A DNA stretch of 60,263 nucleotides from Clostridia bacterium (GCA_012523575.1 JAAYIF010000008.1:1-60263); one strand, 5' to 3'; positions 26,375-34,911 are shown, counted from the stretch's first letter. The notes: generated by a model not told the origin, from the sequence alone. Translations and numbers: made by a program.

Positions 26375-27031
26375 CTACCCCTCCATAATAATATTACCAC
26401 TTATACCGGACCAGATAAAATAAATAGCAATAATTATCAAAAAAGTGCCGCACAAAACGGTTATCCCTTTGTATACGCTGTCGCTAAAAACCCTTCTTCC
26501 TGCCGTTACTGCTAAGGATACGGCAGAATACCATAGGAGATCCGACAGAATATGTCCTGAGAAAAATGCAGCAAAGCCTAAAACTCCCCATTTAAAGGAT
26601 TCCACTATAAAGGCAGCCCCCACAGTGGCCCACAATAAAAACCAGTAGGGATTGGACAGGCTTCCCATAATACCTGCCGTCACCGGGCTTCCCCAAAAAC
26701 CCTTCTTATCCTTGGGGTTTCCTTCTTTATAAGCAGCAGCGGTTCCTTTTATCCCCCTAATCATTCCCGTTCCCATCCAGATAAGAACCATACCGCCGCA
26801 GACCGCTATAAATCTTGACACAGAAGGCTGTCGCAGAAACAAACCCAGCCCAAAAAACATCCCCACGGCAGTGGCTATTTCCAAAAGGCCATGTCCTAGA
26901 ACCACAAGAGGCCCGGCAACAAACCCCTGCTTTAAGCTCCTATCAATGGTTATGGTTAAAAGGGGGCCGGGAACCACTGCTCCCGAAAAACCAACGGCCA
27001 AAGCCGTAACAAAAAGAGCGGGTATCTCCAA
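26375..27031 (-). CDS. LysE/RhtB-family exporter
   Basis: Six-segment inner membrane exporter of amino acids or related small molecules. The family signature GFSGAVVPGPLLTI is at the N terminus and the membrane segments follow the LysE pattern (NPYWFLLWATVGAAF in the middle). I choose the TTG at 27031, six bases after GGAGAGG; the open frame runs five codons further without a site. It leads the operon with ylbF-like and perR genes. A manganese or amino-acid substrate cannot be told apart from sequence alone. Confidence 0.8.
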   Translation of the reverse strand: MEIPALFVTALAVGFSGAVVPGPLLTITIDRSLKQGFVAGPLVVLGHGLLEIATAVGMFFGLGLFLRQPSVSRFIAVCGGMVLIWMGTGMIRGIKGTAAAYKEGNPKDKKGFWGSPVTAGIMGSLSNPYWFLLWATVGAAFIVESFKWGVLGFAAFFSGHILSDLLWYSAVSLAVTAGRRVFSDSVYKGITVLCGTFLIIIAIYFIWSGISGNIIMEG

Positions 27032-27046
27032 AATAATCCTCTCCAA

Positions 27047-27076
27047 TATTTATTATCATTATTATTATTATTTAAA
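27047..27076 (-). promoter_or_regulatory. Fur/PerR-box-like AT tract before the lysE-ylbF-perR operon
   Basis: The minus strand has consecutive AATAAT-AATAAT-GATAAT hexamers, like the (G/A)ATAAT arrays of Fur boxes. It is also a low-complexity TTA run, so the match may be fortuitous. A self-complementary CCCCTGCAGGGG follows at 27093-27104. Confidence 0.3.
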
Positions 27077-27137
27077 ATAAAATAAGTTCCTGCCCCTGCA
27101 GGGGATTTAAAATAAAAATTTTTCACAACCATTTTCC

Positions 27138-27902
27138 TTAATCAATGGGATGGTAAACGGACTTTCTATTCTCAAAGGACACAATTTCCCTAAAACCTAT
27201 CTCCTTTAACAATTCAAGGACCCTAAAAATATCCCTGCCCACATGCTCCGGAAGATGAGCGTCGGAACCCACCGTAACTTTTACCCCCAAGCTTTTGCAG
27301 AGCTTTAATATGGACATGTCTGGATAAATTTCTTTAACGGGTTTATACAATCCGCTGGTATTAATCTCCACGACCATGTTTCTCCGGGCCGCTTTTTCCA
27401 GGACGGGGACAACAAAATCTTCAATTCTTTTTGTAGGCCTGTGACCATATATTTTTATCAGATCCAGGTGACCGATAACATCATAGATTCCCGATTCAAT
27501 TAAATTGTCAACTAGAGAAAAATATTTTTCATAGAGTTCATCAACATCCCGGTGTTCAAACCCATGGGAATAATCAGGGTGGTCGAACATCCATCCTTCT
27601 ATTTCGTGCACCGATCCCATGACATAGTCAAAGGGGAAGGAAGCTATTTTTTCTATGATTTCCCCGTCCATATCAGGGACATGATCCACTTCCATACCCA
27701 GGCAGATTCTTATATGGGGAAAGAGCTTTCTTAAATTGTCTATTACTCCCACATCAATTTCTTTGAGGAACCAGCTGTGTTCGGCAAATCCCATTACTTC
27801 AATGCCCTTTTTTTCCGCTTCCTTTAAAAACCGGGATAAATTTTCTTCGCTGAAATCAAATTCTCCATGGGCCATTCCGTGTACATGCATATCAATCATC
27901 AT
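27138..27902 (-). CDS. PHP-domain phosphatase of the histidinol-phosphatase family (second copy)
   Basis: Paralogue of the gene at 16367, with the same metal-ligand ladder: DMHVHGMAHG, FAEHSW, GMEVDHVPDMDG, GSVHEIEGW, GHLDLIK and GSDAH. About 254 residues. I start it at the double ATG at 27902/27899; upstream of this the frame runs into the divergent transporter gene and loses similarity to PHP proteins. AAAGGG lies ten bases before the start. No histidine operon is in view, so the substrate is inferred only from the family. Its start codon is 43 bases from that of the divergent gene. Confidence 0.85.
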   Translation of the reverse strand: MMIDMHVHGMAHGEFDFSEENLSRFLKEAEKKGIEVMGFAEHSWFLKEIDVGVIDNLRKLFPHIRICLGMEVDHVPDMDGEIIEKIASFPFDYVMGSVHEIEGWMFDHPDYSHGFEHRDVDELYEKYFSLVDNLIESGIYDVIGHLDLIKIYGHRPTKRIEDFVVPVLEKAARRNMVVEINTSGLYKPVKEIYPDMSILKLCKSLGVKVTVGSDAHLPEHVGRDIFRVLELLKEIGFREIVSFENRKSVYHPID

Positions 27903-27945
27903 ATTTCTATTACCCTTTCTTAAATTATCGGCGCGGGGGAAAGAA

Positions 27946-28914
27946 ATGTTAATTGATATTTTGTTCTTTATCCTCGGTTTCCTTCTTTTTTTTACAGGTT
28001 TATCAATGTTTAAGAGGAATCTTTGTTTTGTTCCCCAAGATGTTTTAATAAAAGCGGTCAAAGGCTTTTCCCAAACACCCCTAAGGAGCACCATTGCCTT
28101 CACCGCTATAACGGCCATAATTCAAAGCAGCAGCGCTGTAACGGCGGTCACCGTAAGTATGGTGGATGCAGGTATCCTTGAATTTAGAAGCTCCATTGGC
28201 ATTATTTTGGGAACCAATATTGGAACATGCATGACCGCCCAGATAATGTCCTTAAACCTATACCATTTGGCTATACCCATTTTCGCTGCAGGGATATTGT
28301 CGTTTTTCATATCCAAAAAACTGGGATATTTCTTCATGGGACTGGGAGCCCTTTTTGAAGGCCTCCATTTAATCGGCATAGGCGCTGAACCCCTTATCCA
28401 TTCCCCGTTTTTTTATAAAATGATAAAAGCCGCAGAAAAAAAAACCATAGCGTGTATAATCATAGGAACTGCTGCCACAGCTTTAGCCCAAAGCAGCAGT
28501 GCTGTAATGGGCGTAATCATTGCCCTTTCCCAAAGGGGAATAATTGACTTAAATTCTGCAGTCGCCCTGACTCTGGGAAGCAATCTGGGCACATGCGCAA
28601 CGGCCCTCCTGGCTAGCATTGGAGGAAATGATGCCGCGAAAAAAACTGCCCTTGCCCATCTTTTGCTGAACCTTCTGGGAATTATTATAATTTTACCCCT
28701 TTTTAAGCCCTTCACCGCCCTTTCCCAGGCAACTTCGGATTCCTTGCCCCGGCAGATAGCCAACGCCCACGCCCTGTTTAATATCTTTTCATCTCTCCTT
28801 GTCCTCCCCTTCGCCTACGCCTATGCTGAAATGGTTTCCTTTATCTACAGGCTGATATTTGACTTTATGAATAGGATAATGGTATTTTGTACTAAATTAA
28901 TAAAAACACGTTAA
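27946..28914 (+). CDS. Na/phosphate-cotransporter-II-like membrane protein
   Basis: Membrane protein of 322 residues with eight or so hydrophobic segments arranged as two inverted halves. Each half carries the hallmark QSSSA motif of the PNaS family: TAIIQSSSAVTAV and TALAQSSSAVMGV, plus the paired GTNIGTCMTA and GSNLGTCATA loops. It lacks the C-terminal PhoU domain of the longer bacterial relatives. Phosphate is the usual substrate. The ATG at 27946, with GGGGGAAAG upstream, begins the first membrane segment; the open frame extends far upstream but only as the complement of the PHP gene. It is the first of three plus-strand genes. Confidence 0.85.
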   Translation: MLIDILFFILGFLLFFTGLSMFKRNLCFVPQDVLIKAVKGFSQTPLRSTIAFTAITAIIQSSSAVTAVTVSMVDAGILEFRSSIGIILGTNIGTCMTAQIMSLNLYHLAIPIFAAGILSFFISKKLGYFFMGLGALFEGLHLIGIGAEPLIHSPFFYKMIKAAEKKTIACIIIGTAATALAQSSSAVMGVIIALSQRGIIDLNSAVALTLGSNLGTCATALLASIGGNDAAKKTALAHLLLNLLGIIIILPLFKPFTALSQATSDSLPRQIANAHALFNIFSSLLVLPFAYAYAEMVSFIYRLIFDFMNRIMVFCTKLIKTR

Positions 28915-28940
28915 ACACCTCCTAAGGGAAGGGGTCAGCC

Positions 28941-30074
28941 ATGAAATGGGATGCAGCCATAATAGGTGCCGGGCCTTCGGGTTCCTATCTGGGGTGGAAA
29001 CTGGCAGGAACTGGCCTTAGGGTTATAATTTTTGAAAAGAGCACATTCCCCCGATACAAACCCTGCGGGGGTGGACTTACCAAAAAAGCCGTCAACCTTC
29101 TGCCCCAGGGGTGGGAAAACATCACAGAAGATGCCGTAAAAAATATTCTCGTTACCTATAGAGGGGAAGAAACCGTGCATTTAAATTTCCCCACCCCCCT
29201 GATCTACACCACCATGCGGGATAAGCTGGACACATGGCTGGCAAATCTGGCCAAAGAAGCCGGCGCAGTAGTGGCTGAACAGACACCCGTTCTGGATATA
29301 AAATATGCCCAGGGAAAGTTTCACATCACAACCCCCTCCCGCTGCCATAGGGCGGATTTCTTGGTGGGAGCTGACGGTCCCGCAAGCATTGTCCATAAAA
29401 AACTGCCCTTCCACTTCAAAATTAACTTTGCCAAAGCCTTTGAAGCTGAAGTTTCAGTGGACCAAAGCTTTTTACAAAAGCAGCGGTCAAGAATATGGAT
29501 CGAGTACGGCACTATAAAAAGGGGGTACAGCTGGATTTTTCCCAAAAAAGGGCACTTGTCCATGGGCAGCGGAACCTTTGAGAAAAAAGGTACGAACCCT
29601 AAAGGAGTCACCCAAAGCTTTATAAAATCCACTTTGACGGGACCCCACAAAATCAAAAAGAGCATGGGACATCCAATTCCCTATCTCACGGAAAGAAAAA
29701 ATGAATTGCACTGGAAAAGGTCGCTCTTAGTGGGAGATGCGGCGGGCTTAGCCGATCCCTTTTCGGGGGAAGGCCTTTACCATGCCTTAAAAAGCGCTGA
29801 GCTGGCCGCCGAAACCATAACAGAAGGGGCAAATTCCGGAGGAAGCCTGGATAAATATTCGGAAAAAATTACAGAAACCATTGAAAAAGAATTAAATATG
29901 GCGGTAAAAATTTCAAAACTGGTCTACAACTTCCCCCACCTGGTGCATAAAACCGTTAAGAGATATCCTGAAATCGCAGAAATGCTTTTTAAGGCAGCGG
30001 GGGGTGAACTAAGCTACTCAAACTTGCTTGAAGCGGTAAAGGAAATTCCCCTGTTGAGAATCGGTCTTGGATAA
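28941..30074 (+). CDS. Geranylgeranyl reductase-family flavoprotein
   Basis: FAD-dependent oxidoreductase of 377 residues. FAD loop AAIIGAGPSGSYLGWKLA, FPRYKPCGGGLTKKA, the GGR substrate motif RGYSWIFPKKG near residue 195, and the second FAD motif VGDAAGLADPFSGEGLYHAL. The family saturates isoprenoid double bonds (chlorophyll phytyl tails, archaeal lipids, menaquinone side chains) or, more broadly, oxidises small molecules. In a Firmicute the substrate is open; a polyprenyl chain of quinone or glycan carrier is a possible inference. It is 26 bases after the transporter gene, with GGAAGGGG as ribosome site. Confidence 0.85.
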   Translation: MKWDAAIIGAGPSGSYLGWKLAGTGLRVIIFEKSTFPRYKPCGGGLTKKAVNLLPQGWENITEDAVKNILVTYRGEETVHLNFPTPLIYTTMRDKLDTWLANLAKEAGAVVAEQTPVLDIKYAQGKFHITTPSRCHRADFLVGADGPASIVHKKLPFHFKINFAKAFEAEVSVDQSFLQKQRSRIWIEYGTIKRGYSWIFPKKGHLSMGSGTFEKKGTNPKGVTQSFIKSTLTGPHKIKKSMGHPIPYLTERKNELHWKRSLLVGDAAGLADPFSGEGLYHALKSAELAAETITEGANSGGSLDKYSEKITETIEKELNMAVKISKLVYNFPHLVHKTVKRYPEIAEMLFKAAGGELSYSNLLEAVKEIPLLRIGLG

Positions 30075-30110
30075 CACCATAAAAGATTTTCTGCATATAT
30101 GACCGACTTT

Positions 30111-30139
30111 TTGGAAATTATATTTTACTGGAATATACC
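30111..30139 (+). promoter_or_regulatory. Candidate SigA-type promoter of the stress-protein gene
   Basis: TTGGAA, 17 bases, TATACC, four of six matches each, ending 24 bases before the start codon. Confidence 0.35.
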
Positions 30140-30163
30140 ACTAAAAACCGGGAGGTTGATTAC

Positions 30164-30673
30164 ATGTCCAAGACCGTACTTGGAATATTCAGCAACGAGC
30201 GGGTTGCCGAAGAAGCAGTAAACGACCTGCGTCAAGAGGGATTTGACAGGGAAATCTCTATTCTGGCTAAAGAAAGAAAGGGAAGCGGCGGAAAAGGAGA
30301 AGGGGAAGAAGGCTTAACCAACGCAACCTTAGAAACCGCAGAAAACATCGCCGATGGCGCCACCAGCGGCGGGGTTTTAGGTGCCCTTGCAGGGCTTGCA
30401 GCAGGAGCAGGGGCGCTGGCAATACCGGGATTAGGGCCTGTGGTGGCAGCGGGACCCATAAGCGGACTTCTGACAGGAGCAGCCACAGGAGGCATTGCCG
30501 GTGGATTGCTGGACTGGGGAATTCCTGAAGAGGAAGGCCGTCGGATAGAGCAGGATATACGGGAAGGAAATGTTCTGGTGGCCATAAACACTTCAGAAGA
30601 CAAAGCGGACCGTGCAGAAGAGGTTCTCCGCAATCACGGAGCAAGAAACATAAAAGTTCACGAAAAAAAATAA
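30164..30673 (+). CDS. YflT-like general stress protein with glycine zipper
   Basis: Protein of 169 residues. The first 45 and last 40 residues match the general-stress-protein domain (VLGIFSNERVAEEAVNDLRQ at the start; the later half VLVAINTSEDKADRAEEVLR). Between them is a glycine/alanine-rich segment of about 65 residues (GVLGALAGLAAGAGALAIPG) that may span or associate with the membrane. The architecture is common in low-GC Gram-positives, where it is induced by stress; no biochemical function is known. GGGAGG seven bases before the ATG. Followed by a strong plus-strand terminator. Confidence 0.75.
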   Translation: MSKTVLGIFSNERVAEEAVNDLRQEGFDREISILAKERKGSGGKGEGEEGLTNATLETAENIADGATSGGVLGALAGLAAGAGALAIPGLGPVVAAGPISGLLTGAATGGIAGGLLDWGIPEEEGRRIEQDIREGNVLVAINTSEDKADRAEEVLRNHGARNIKVHEKK

Positions 30674-30733
30674 ACCGGCATGTTTGCCAAAGGCCTCTGT
30701 TGCAATTTACCCGCTCCGAAACTCACGCCGGTC
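30662..30733 (-). terminator. Terminator of the flagellar operon (minus strand)
   Basis: Minus-strand stem ACCGGCGTG / CATGCCGGT (one G-U pair), a structured loop of about 40 bases, then TTTATTTTTTTT. It lies 125 bases past the fliY stop and its T tail falls inside the end of the convergent stress gene. Confidence 0.6.
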
Positions 30734-30756
30734 ATCTCTTAGCACAGTAATAACTT

Positions 30757-30808
30757 AACCGGGGGCTAAAAGGTTAAAAAATACTAAATGCCCCCGGTTG
30801 TTTTTTTT
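30757..30808 (+). terminator. Intrinsic terminator after the stress-protein gene
   Basis: Plus-strand ten-base stem AACCGGGGGC / GCCCCCGGTT with a 23-base loop, then eight T after one G. Strong for the plus strand; the opposite strand has no T run. Confidence 0.85.
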
Positions 30809-30855
30809 CTTTCTGTTATTCTCAATTCCATCCCTTATTAACTTCAACGGTTCCT

Positions 30856-32019
30856 TTATCTTAACCTGTGGATTCTCTCTTCCGGGCTGATGATGTTCTT
30901 TATCTGGACTCCAAAATTCTCATTTACCACCACAACCTCACCTTGAGCAATAAGGGTGCCGTTGACATAAATATCCACCGGCTCACTGGCCAAAGAATCC
31001 AGCTCCACAATGGATCCCTGGGTCATATTGAGCACTTCTGCTATGGGCTTTTTCGTTTTCCCCAGAACAACGGAAACGTTTAAGGGAACATCCAGGATTA
31101 AATCCAGATTCCTCTTTTCCCTTTCGGACATAGTCAAAGTTTCTACCCCTGCCCTCTGGGGTTCTCTGCTTGGAGCAATGGTTTCTGCCGGTTCCTCTTC
31201 CGGCTGGCTTATCTGGGGTAGCGTCACTTCCTCAACTTCTTCCTTTTCTTCCACTGAGGTTTCCTTTGGAGACTTTTCTTCTTTCATACTTTCCCCGGCG
31301 GTCATCTGAGTAAAAAAGGAAGGATCAAGGAGCATCCGTGCCTTTTGCTTTGCAATATCAAAGGGAAGCACCTGCAAAAAATGGCTGTCCACAAGATCCC
31401 CAATGACAAGTTTAAAGGATATTACAACCACCCTTTCTTCCGTAAAGGGGGATTCATACTTCTCCTTATCAAAATCTACCTTGTAGGTTTTAGGGGGCGA
31501 AATAATAACGGGAAAATTAAACATATTGGACATGGCGGTGGCCGCAGAACCCATCATCTGGTTCATGGCTTCCGCCACAGCACTCAAATGCATCTCAGTG
31601 AGTTCCTCGGATCCTTTCCCGTCCCCTCCCATCATTAAATCCGCAATGATCATGGCATCATCGGTATGCATAAAAAAAATATTATCCCCCGAAAGCCCCT
31701 CGGTATAACTCACCTCTATAACCACATATGGTTTTTCAAAACTGTTAAAAAGCTCCCCTTGGGTAGTGGTTGTTATGCTCGGCGTGGTAATTACCACACG
31801 CTGTCTGAGAATATCCGAAAGAGTGGTGGCAGCGGAACCCATGGAAATATTGCCGATTTCCCCTAAAGCATCCTTTTCATCCTGAGTCAGTTCTTCTTCA
31901 GGTTCTTCAGGGATTTTGGGTTCACTTGCGCTCTTTTCTTCCTCTAATGCATCGCTTTCCTGGGCCCCCTGCTTCAAAAGGGCATCTATTTCTTCCTGGG
32001 ACAAAAAATTTTCACCCAA
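30856..32019 (-). CDS. fliY: Flagellar motor switch phosphatase FliY
   Basis: Switch-complex component that also dephosphorylates CheY-P. The N-terminal peptide LSQEEIDALL (CheY-binding, as in FliM) is followed by an acidic linker, a CheC-like phosphatase region with ALGEIGNISMGSAATTL and AVAEAMNQMMGSAATAM (the paired E..N catalytic motifs), a Pro/Glu-rich linker, and a C-terminal SpoA/FliN domain (NLDLILDVPLNVSVVLGKTK to FGVQIKNIISPEERI). TTG at 32019 is the likely start: it follows GGAGG by eight bases and overlaps the fliM stop. Last gene of the locus. Confidence 0.93.
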   Translation of the reverse strand: MGENFLSQEEIDALLKQGAQESDALEEEKSASEPKIPEEPEEELTQDEKDALGEIGNISMGSAATTLSDILRQRVVITTPSITTTTQGELFNSFEKPYVVIEVSYTEGLSGDNIFFMHTDDAMIIADLMMGGDGKGSEELTEMHLSAVAEAMNQMMGSAATAMSNMFNFPVIISPPKTYKVDFDKEKYESPFTEERVVVISFKLVIGDLVDSHFLQVLPFDIAKQKARMLLDPSFFTQMTAGESMKEEKSPKETSVEEKEEVEEVTLPQISQPEEEPAETIAPSREPQRAGVETLTMSEREKRNLDLILDVPLNVSVVLGKTKKPIAEVLNMTQGSIVELDSLASEPVDIYVNGTLIAQGEVVVVNENFGVQIKNIISPEERIHRLR

Positions 32020-33034
32020 AATCTTCCCCTCCTTCTGCCGGATTTTCTGCCGCAGCAAATAAACTAATCAATCCTTTAATATATGCACCTTTATTCTGTC
32101 CTACAATTCCAGGCTGAACCCTAAACTTCTTTTTCTGTTCAACCCACATTTCCAGATCCTCATCCACCCTATTGTCCAGAGTAATGACATCACCTTTTTT
32201 CATCTGAAGAAATTCCCTCATGGTAATGGTAGTTCTTCCCAAAAACACAGTCAGGTCCACTGGAGCTTTTAAAAGGGTTTTTTTCAGCTGAGGTTGAATC
32301 TCATCCCTTGCAGACCCGGAAGTTCCCGCAAACCAGTACTGCGCCGAAAGCTTTGAAATAATGGGTTCCATAGCAAGGTAAGGAAGACAGATGGTAATTA
32401 AGCTTCTATATTCCTTTACCTCCGTAGTCATGGTAACCACTGCACAGTTTTCCGAAGGAGAATACAGCTGGCTGAACTGGGGATTGGTTTCAAGAGAATC
32501 CAGTTCCGGTGAAATGTTAGCCACGTCTTCCCATGCATAGGCCAAGTGTTCAAGAATTTTTAAATTTATTTTCCGCATAACGGAAATTTCAATGTCCGTA
32601 AGTTCCCTGGTTATCTGCGGCATAATCCCCGGACCGCCGAAAACCAGATCAATAATGGGGAACAAAATACCGGGGCTAAAAACCATTAAAATAGTTTCTT
32701 CGCTGGGCTTAATTTTACAAACGGTGATTAGTGTAGGGGAAGGAAAGGATACAACAAAATCCTCATAGGTGGTCTGATCCACAGAGGCTATTTCTATTTT
32801 TATGTTGGCCCGCAAATAGGCTGATAGGTAATTGGAAAGCATCCTGGCAAAATTGTCATGGATCAGATAAAGGGTTCTCAGCTGTTCCTTGGAAAACTTA
32901 TTGGGCCTTTTAAAGTCGTATTTAACCACCTCAGGAACCTGCTGCTGCTGTTTGAACTTTTCCGTATCCAGTTCTCCCGTTGTCAACGCATTGAGAAGGG
33001 AATCTATCTCCTCCTGTGACAAAACTTCATCCAT
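32012..33034 (-). CDS. fliM: Flagellar motor switch protein FliM
   Basis: Cytoplasmic C-ring protein that receives CheY-P and sets rotation direction. N-terminal CheY-binding segment LSQEEIDSLLNAL, middle domain with FKRPNKFSKEQLRTLYLIHD, FGGPGIMPQITRELTDIE, and a C-terminal SpoA domain ending with MKKGDVITLDNRVDEDLEMW. The ATG at 33034 follows AGGTG by six bases; a GTG nine bases earlier is too close to any site. It overlaps fliY by eight bases. Length of 340 residues is normal. Confidence 0.95.
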   Translation of the reverse strand: MDEVLSQEEIDSLLNALTTGELDTEKFKQQQQVPEVVKYDFKRPNKFSKEQLRTLYLIHDNFARMLSNYLSAYLRANIKIEIASVDQTTYEDFVVSFPSPTLITVCKIKPSEETILMVFSPGILFPIIDLVFGGPGIMPQITRELTDIEISVMRKINLKILEHLAYAWEDVANISPELDSLETNPQFSQLYSPSENCAVVTMTTEVKEYRSLITICLPYLAMEPIISKLSAQYWFAGTSGSARDEIQPQLKKTLLKAPVDLTVFLGRTTITMREFLQMKKGDVITLDNRVDEDLEMWVEQKKKFRVQPGIVGQNKGAYIKGLISLFAAAENPAEGGEDFG

Positions 33035-33072
33035 ATAAAACACCTGCCCTTCATGTTAAGACCTGATATAGA

Positions 33073-33435
33073 TCAGATTGCCACCTTCTGAAGAGCCTGT
33101 ATAACCCTCTCCTGCTGGAAAGGCTTAACTATAAAATCCTTCGCCCCGGCCTGAATGGCCTCCATAACCATGGCCTGCTGTCCCATTGCACTACACATTA
33201 TAATGTTCGCATTGGGATCCAGCGCCATAATTTCCCTAACCGCAGCGATTCCGTCCTTTTCCGGCATCGTTATATCCATGGTTACCACATCGGGTTTGAG
33301 ATCCTGGTATTTTTCCACTGCTTCATTGCCGTTAGCAGCTTCCCCCACCACTTCATATCCGTTTTTCGTTAAGATATCCTTGAGCATCATTCTCATAAAG
33401 GCAGCATCATCAACCACAAGGACCCTTTTACCCAT
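33073..33435 (-). CDS. cheY: Chemotaxis response regulator CheY
   Basis: Single receiver domain of 120 residues. Acid pocket D9/D10, phospho-acceptor D54 in VVTMDITMPEKDG, S82 in MCSAMGQ and K104 in FIVKPF are all present. No output domain. It binds FliM and FliY, encoded next, and is dephosphorylated by CheC and FliY from the same operon. The kinase CheA and CheW are not in the window. Confidence 0.95.
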   Translation of the reverse strand: MGKRVLVVDDAAFMRMMLKDILTKNGYEVVGEAANGNEAVEKYQDLKPDVVTMDITMPEKDGIAAVREIMALDPNANIIMCSAMGQQAMVMEAIQAGAKDFIVKPFQQERVIQALQKVAI

Positions 33436-33458
33436 TGTCGACCCCTCCCAAATCTAAA

Positions 33459-34106
33459 TCATTGATTAACAACGCCCAATGCGCTAAGTATTTTTTCCAC
33501 CACTTCCTTTTGGGGTAGGATAAAGAAATATCCCTTTATTTCCGCTGCGGCTTCAAAAAACCGCGTCTCCACCACCAAAACCTTCTCGGAATAATATCCC
33601 CCTTCAATTAATGCTGAGCTGAGAACCGCTCCCAGCATGTCATAGGCAAAGGCAGGTACCGAAGGTTTAAAAACCAATCCCGTCATTTCGGATAAAGCGT
33701 TCAATATGGAACCGCTTAAAATATTCCCCACTTCCTTAAGCAGGGATTCCTCCACTTCCCCGATGCTTGTGGTGGCCCCCCTTTCTCTGCCGAGAATAAG
33801 GTCTGATAGGCGCATGGCACTCTCTTCATTGAGAACAAAAAGCAAAATGGCAGGGTTATCTCCCCCAAGAAGCTGCTGAACGCACACTATTACGTCCTCT
33901 TCTCCCCCAATAAGGGTAATTACGTCCTGAATATCCAAAATACCCGCCTCAGGAACATCCATGTTTATTTTTTTTGACAGCATTTGGGCCAAAGAAGTCA
34001 CCGCATTGCCCACGCCGATATTTCCAATTTCCTTGAGAACATCTAGATAAAAAGGATTAAGCTCTTCTAAAGAGGCGCTCAAATTTTCCCACCCTTTCCA
34101 CCGCAA
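33459..34106 (-). CDS. cheC: CheY-P phosphatase CheC
   Basis: Chemotaxis phosphatase and partner of CheD. Two copies of the catalytic helix are present: FYLDVLKEIGNIGVGNAVTSL and EESLLKEVGNILSGSILNAL, each with the E..N pair of an active CheC. There is no SpoA domain, which separates it from FliY. The start is unsure: a TTG at 34106 abuts the cheR stop, while a TTG at 34082 follows GGGTGGG. Its operon position between cheR and cheY is typical of Clostridia and Thermotoga. Confidence 0.9.
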   Translation of the reverse strand: MRWKGWENLSASLEELNPFYLDVLKEIGNIGVGNAVTSLAQMLSKKINMDVPEAGILDIQDVITLIGGEEDVIVCVQQLLGGDNPAILLFVLNEESAMRLSDLILGRERGATTSIGEVEESLLKEVGNILSGSILNALSEMTGLVFKPSVPAFAYDMLGAVLSSALIEGGYYSEKVLVVETRFFEAAAEIKGYFFILPQKEVVEKILSALGVVNQ

Positions 34107-34889
34107 TTATGAAAGGTGATCCTTTTTTATGTAAAACCAGTGGTAAAGCTTGTCAAACCCCAGTTCCCTATAATTCATGATGTTCTCCGTTGCTCCCACA
34201 AAGAGAACTCCCCCCACCTTAAGGCTTCTGTTCATATTCCGGTAAATTTTATCCTGGGTTTCCCTGGTAAAATAGATATTAACGTTTCTGCACACTATGA
34301 GATCAAAATCGGTATCGTATCTGTCCACTAAGAGATCATGTCTTTTAAAAGTAATATGCTTTTTCAGCTCCGGAGCAATGGAGTACAAACCACTGGGCTC
34401 CAATTTAAAATATTTTTTAAGCCTTTGCGGGGAAACATTCTTGATAAGACGCTCCTCATAAACCCCTTGTTTTGCCGCATTCAAAATATTTTCATCAATA
34501 TCGGTAGCGGTGATTTTATACTGCACCGCGGGAAACCGCTCTTCCATTATAATGGCCAGGGAATAAGGCTCAGCTCCATTGGAACATGCAGCACTCCAAA
34601 TCTTGAACCTTCTTTTGCCCTCCACCAGCTTGGGAAGAACATCCCTTTCCAGCTTTTCAAAAATTTCAGGGTTTCTGAAAAATTCCGAAACGTTAATGGT
34701 AACCTTATCCAAAAAGGTCTCCCACTTGGCCTTATCCTTCAACAAAGCCTGCAAGAATTCCCTAAAATCCTTCAGCCCATAGGTATTCATGAGGCTTTCA
34801 ATGCGGCGTTTGAGCTGCTTTTCCTTATAGCCGCTTAAGTTGATACCCTTTTTCTTATAAATTGCTTCCTTAAATTCCTGAAAATCCAT
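34107..34889 (-). CDS. cheR: Chemoreceptor methyltransferase CheR
   Basis: SAM-dependent methylation of glutamates in chemoreceptors. N-terminal helical domain (GINLSGYKEKQLKRRIESLM), SAM-binding domain with FKIWSAACSNGAEPYSLAI and TDIDENILNAAKQGVY, and LIVCRNVNIYFTRETQDKIY. The ATG at 34889 has GGGAG eight bases upstream. The matching methylesterase CheB is not present in the window. Confidence 0.95.
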   Translation of the reverse strand: MDFQEFKEAIYKKKGINLSGYKEKQLKRRIESLMNTYGLKDFREFLQALLKDKAKWETFLDKVTINVSEFFRNPEIFEKLERDVLPKLVEGKRRFKIWSAACSNGAEPYSLAIIMEERFPAVQYKITATDIDENILNAAKQGVYEERLIKNVSPQRLKKYFKLEPSGLYSIAPELKKHITFKRHDLLVDRYDTDFDLIVCRNVNIYFTRETQDKIYRNMNRSLKVGGVLFVGATENIMNYRELGFDKLYHWFYIKKDHLS

Positions 34890-34911
34890 ACCTTTCTCTC
34901 CCAATCAATCC

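Noticed and set aside
27093-27104. CCCCTGCAGGGG palindrome after the second PHP gene
   Set aside because: As a terminator it lacks an adjacent T run; kept only as a note.
28122-28763. Minus-strand frames inside the phosphate-cotransporter-like gene
   Set aside because: Shadows of the repeated QSSSA membrane protein; the plus frame has two conserved motif pairs and a ribosome site.
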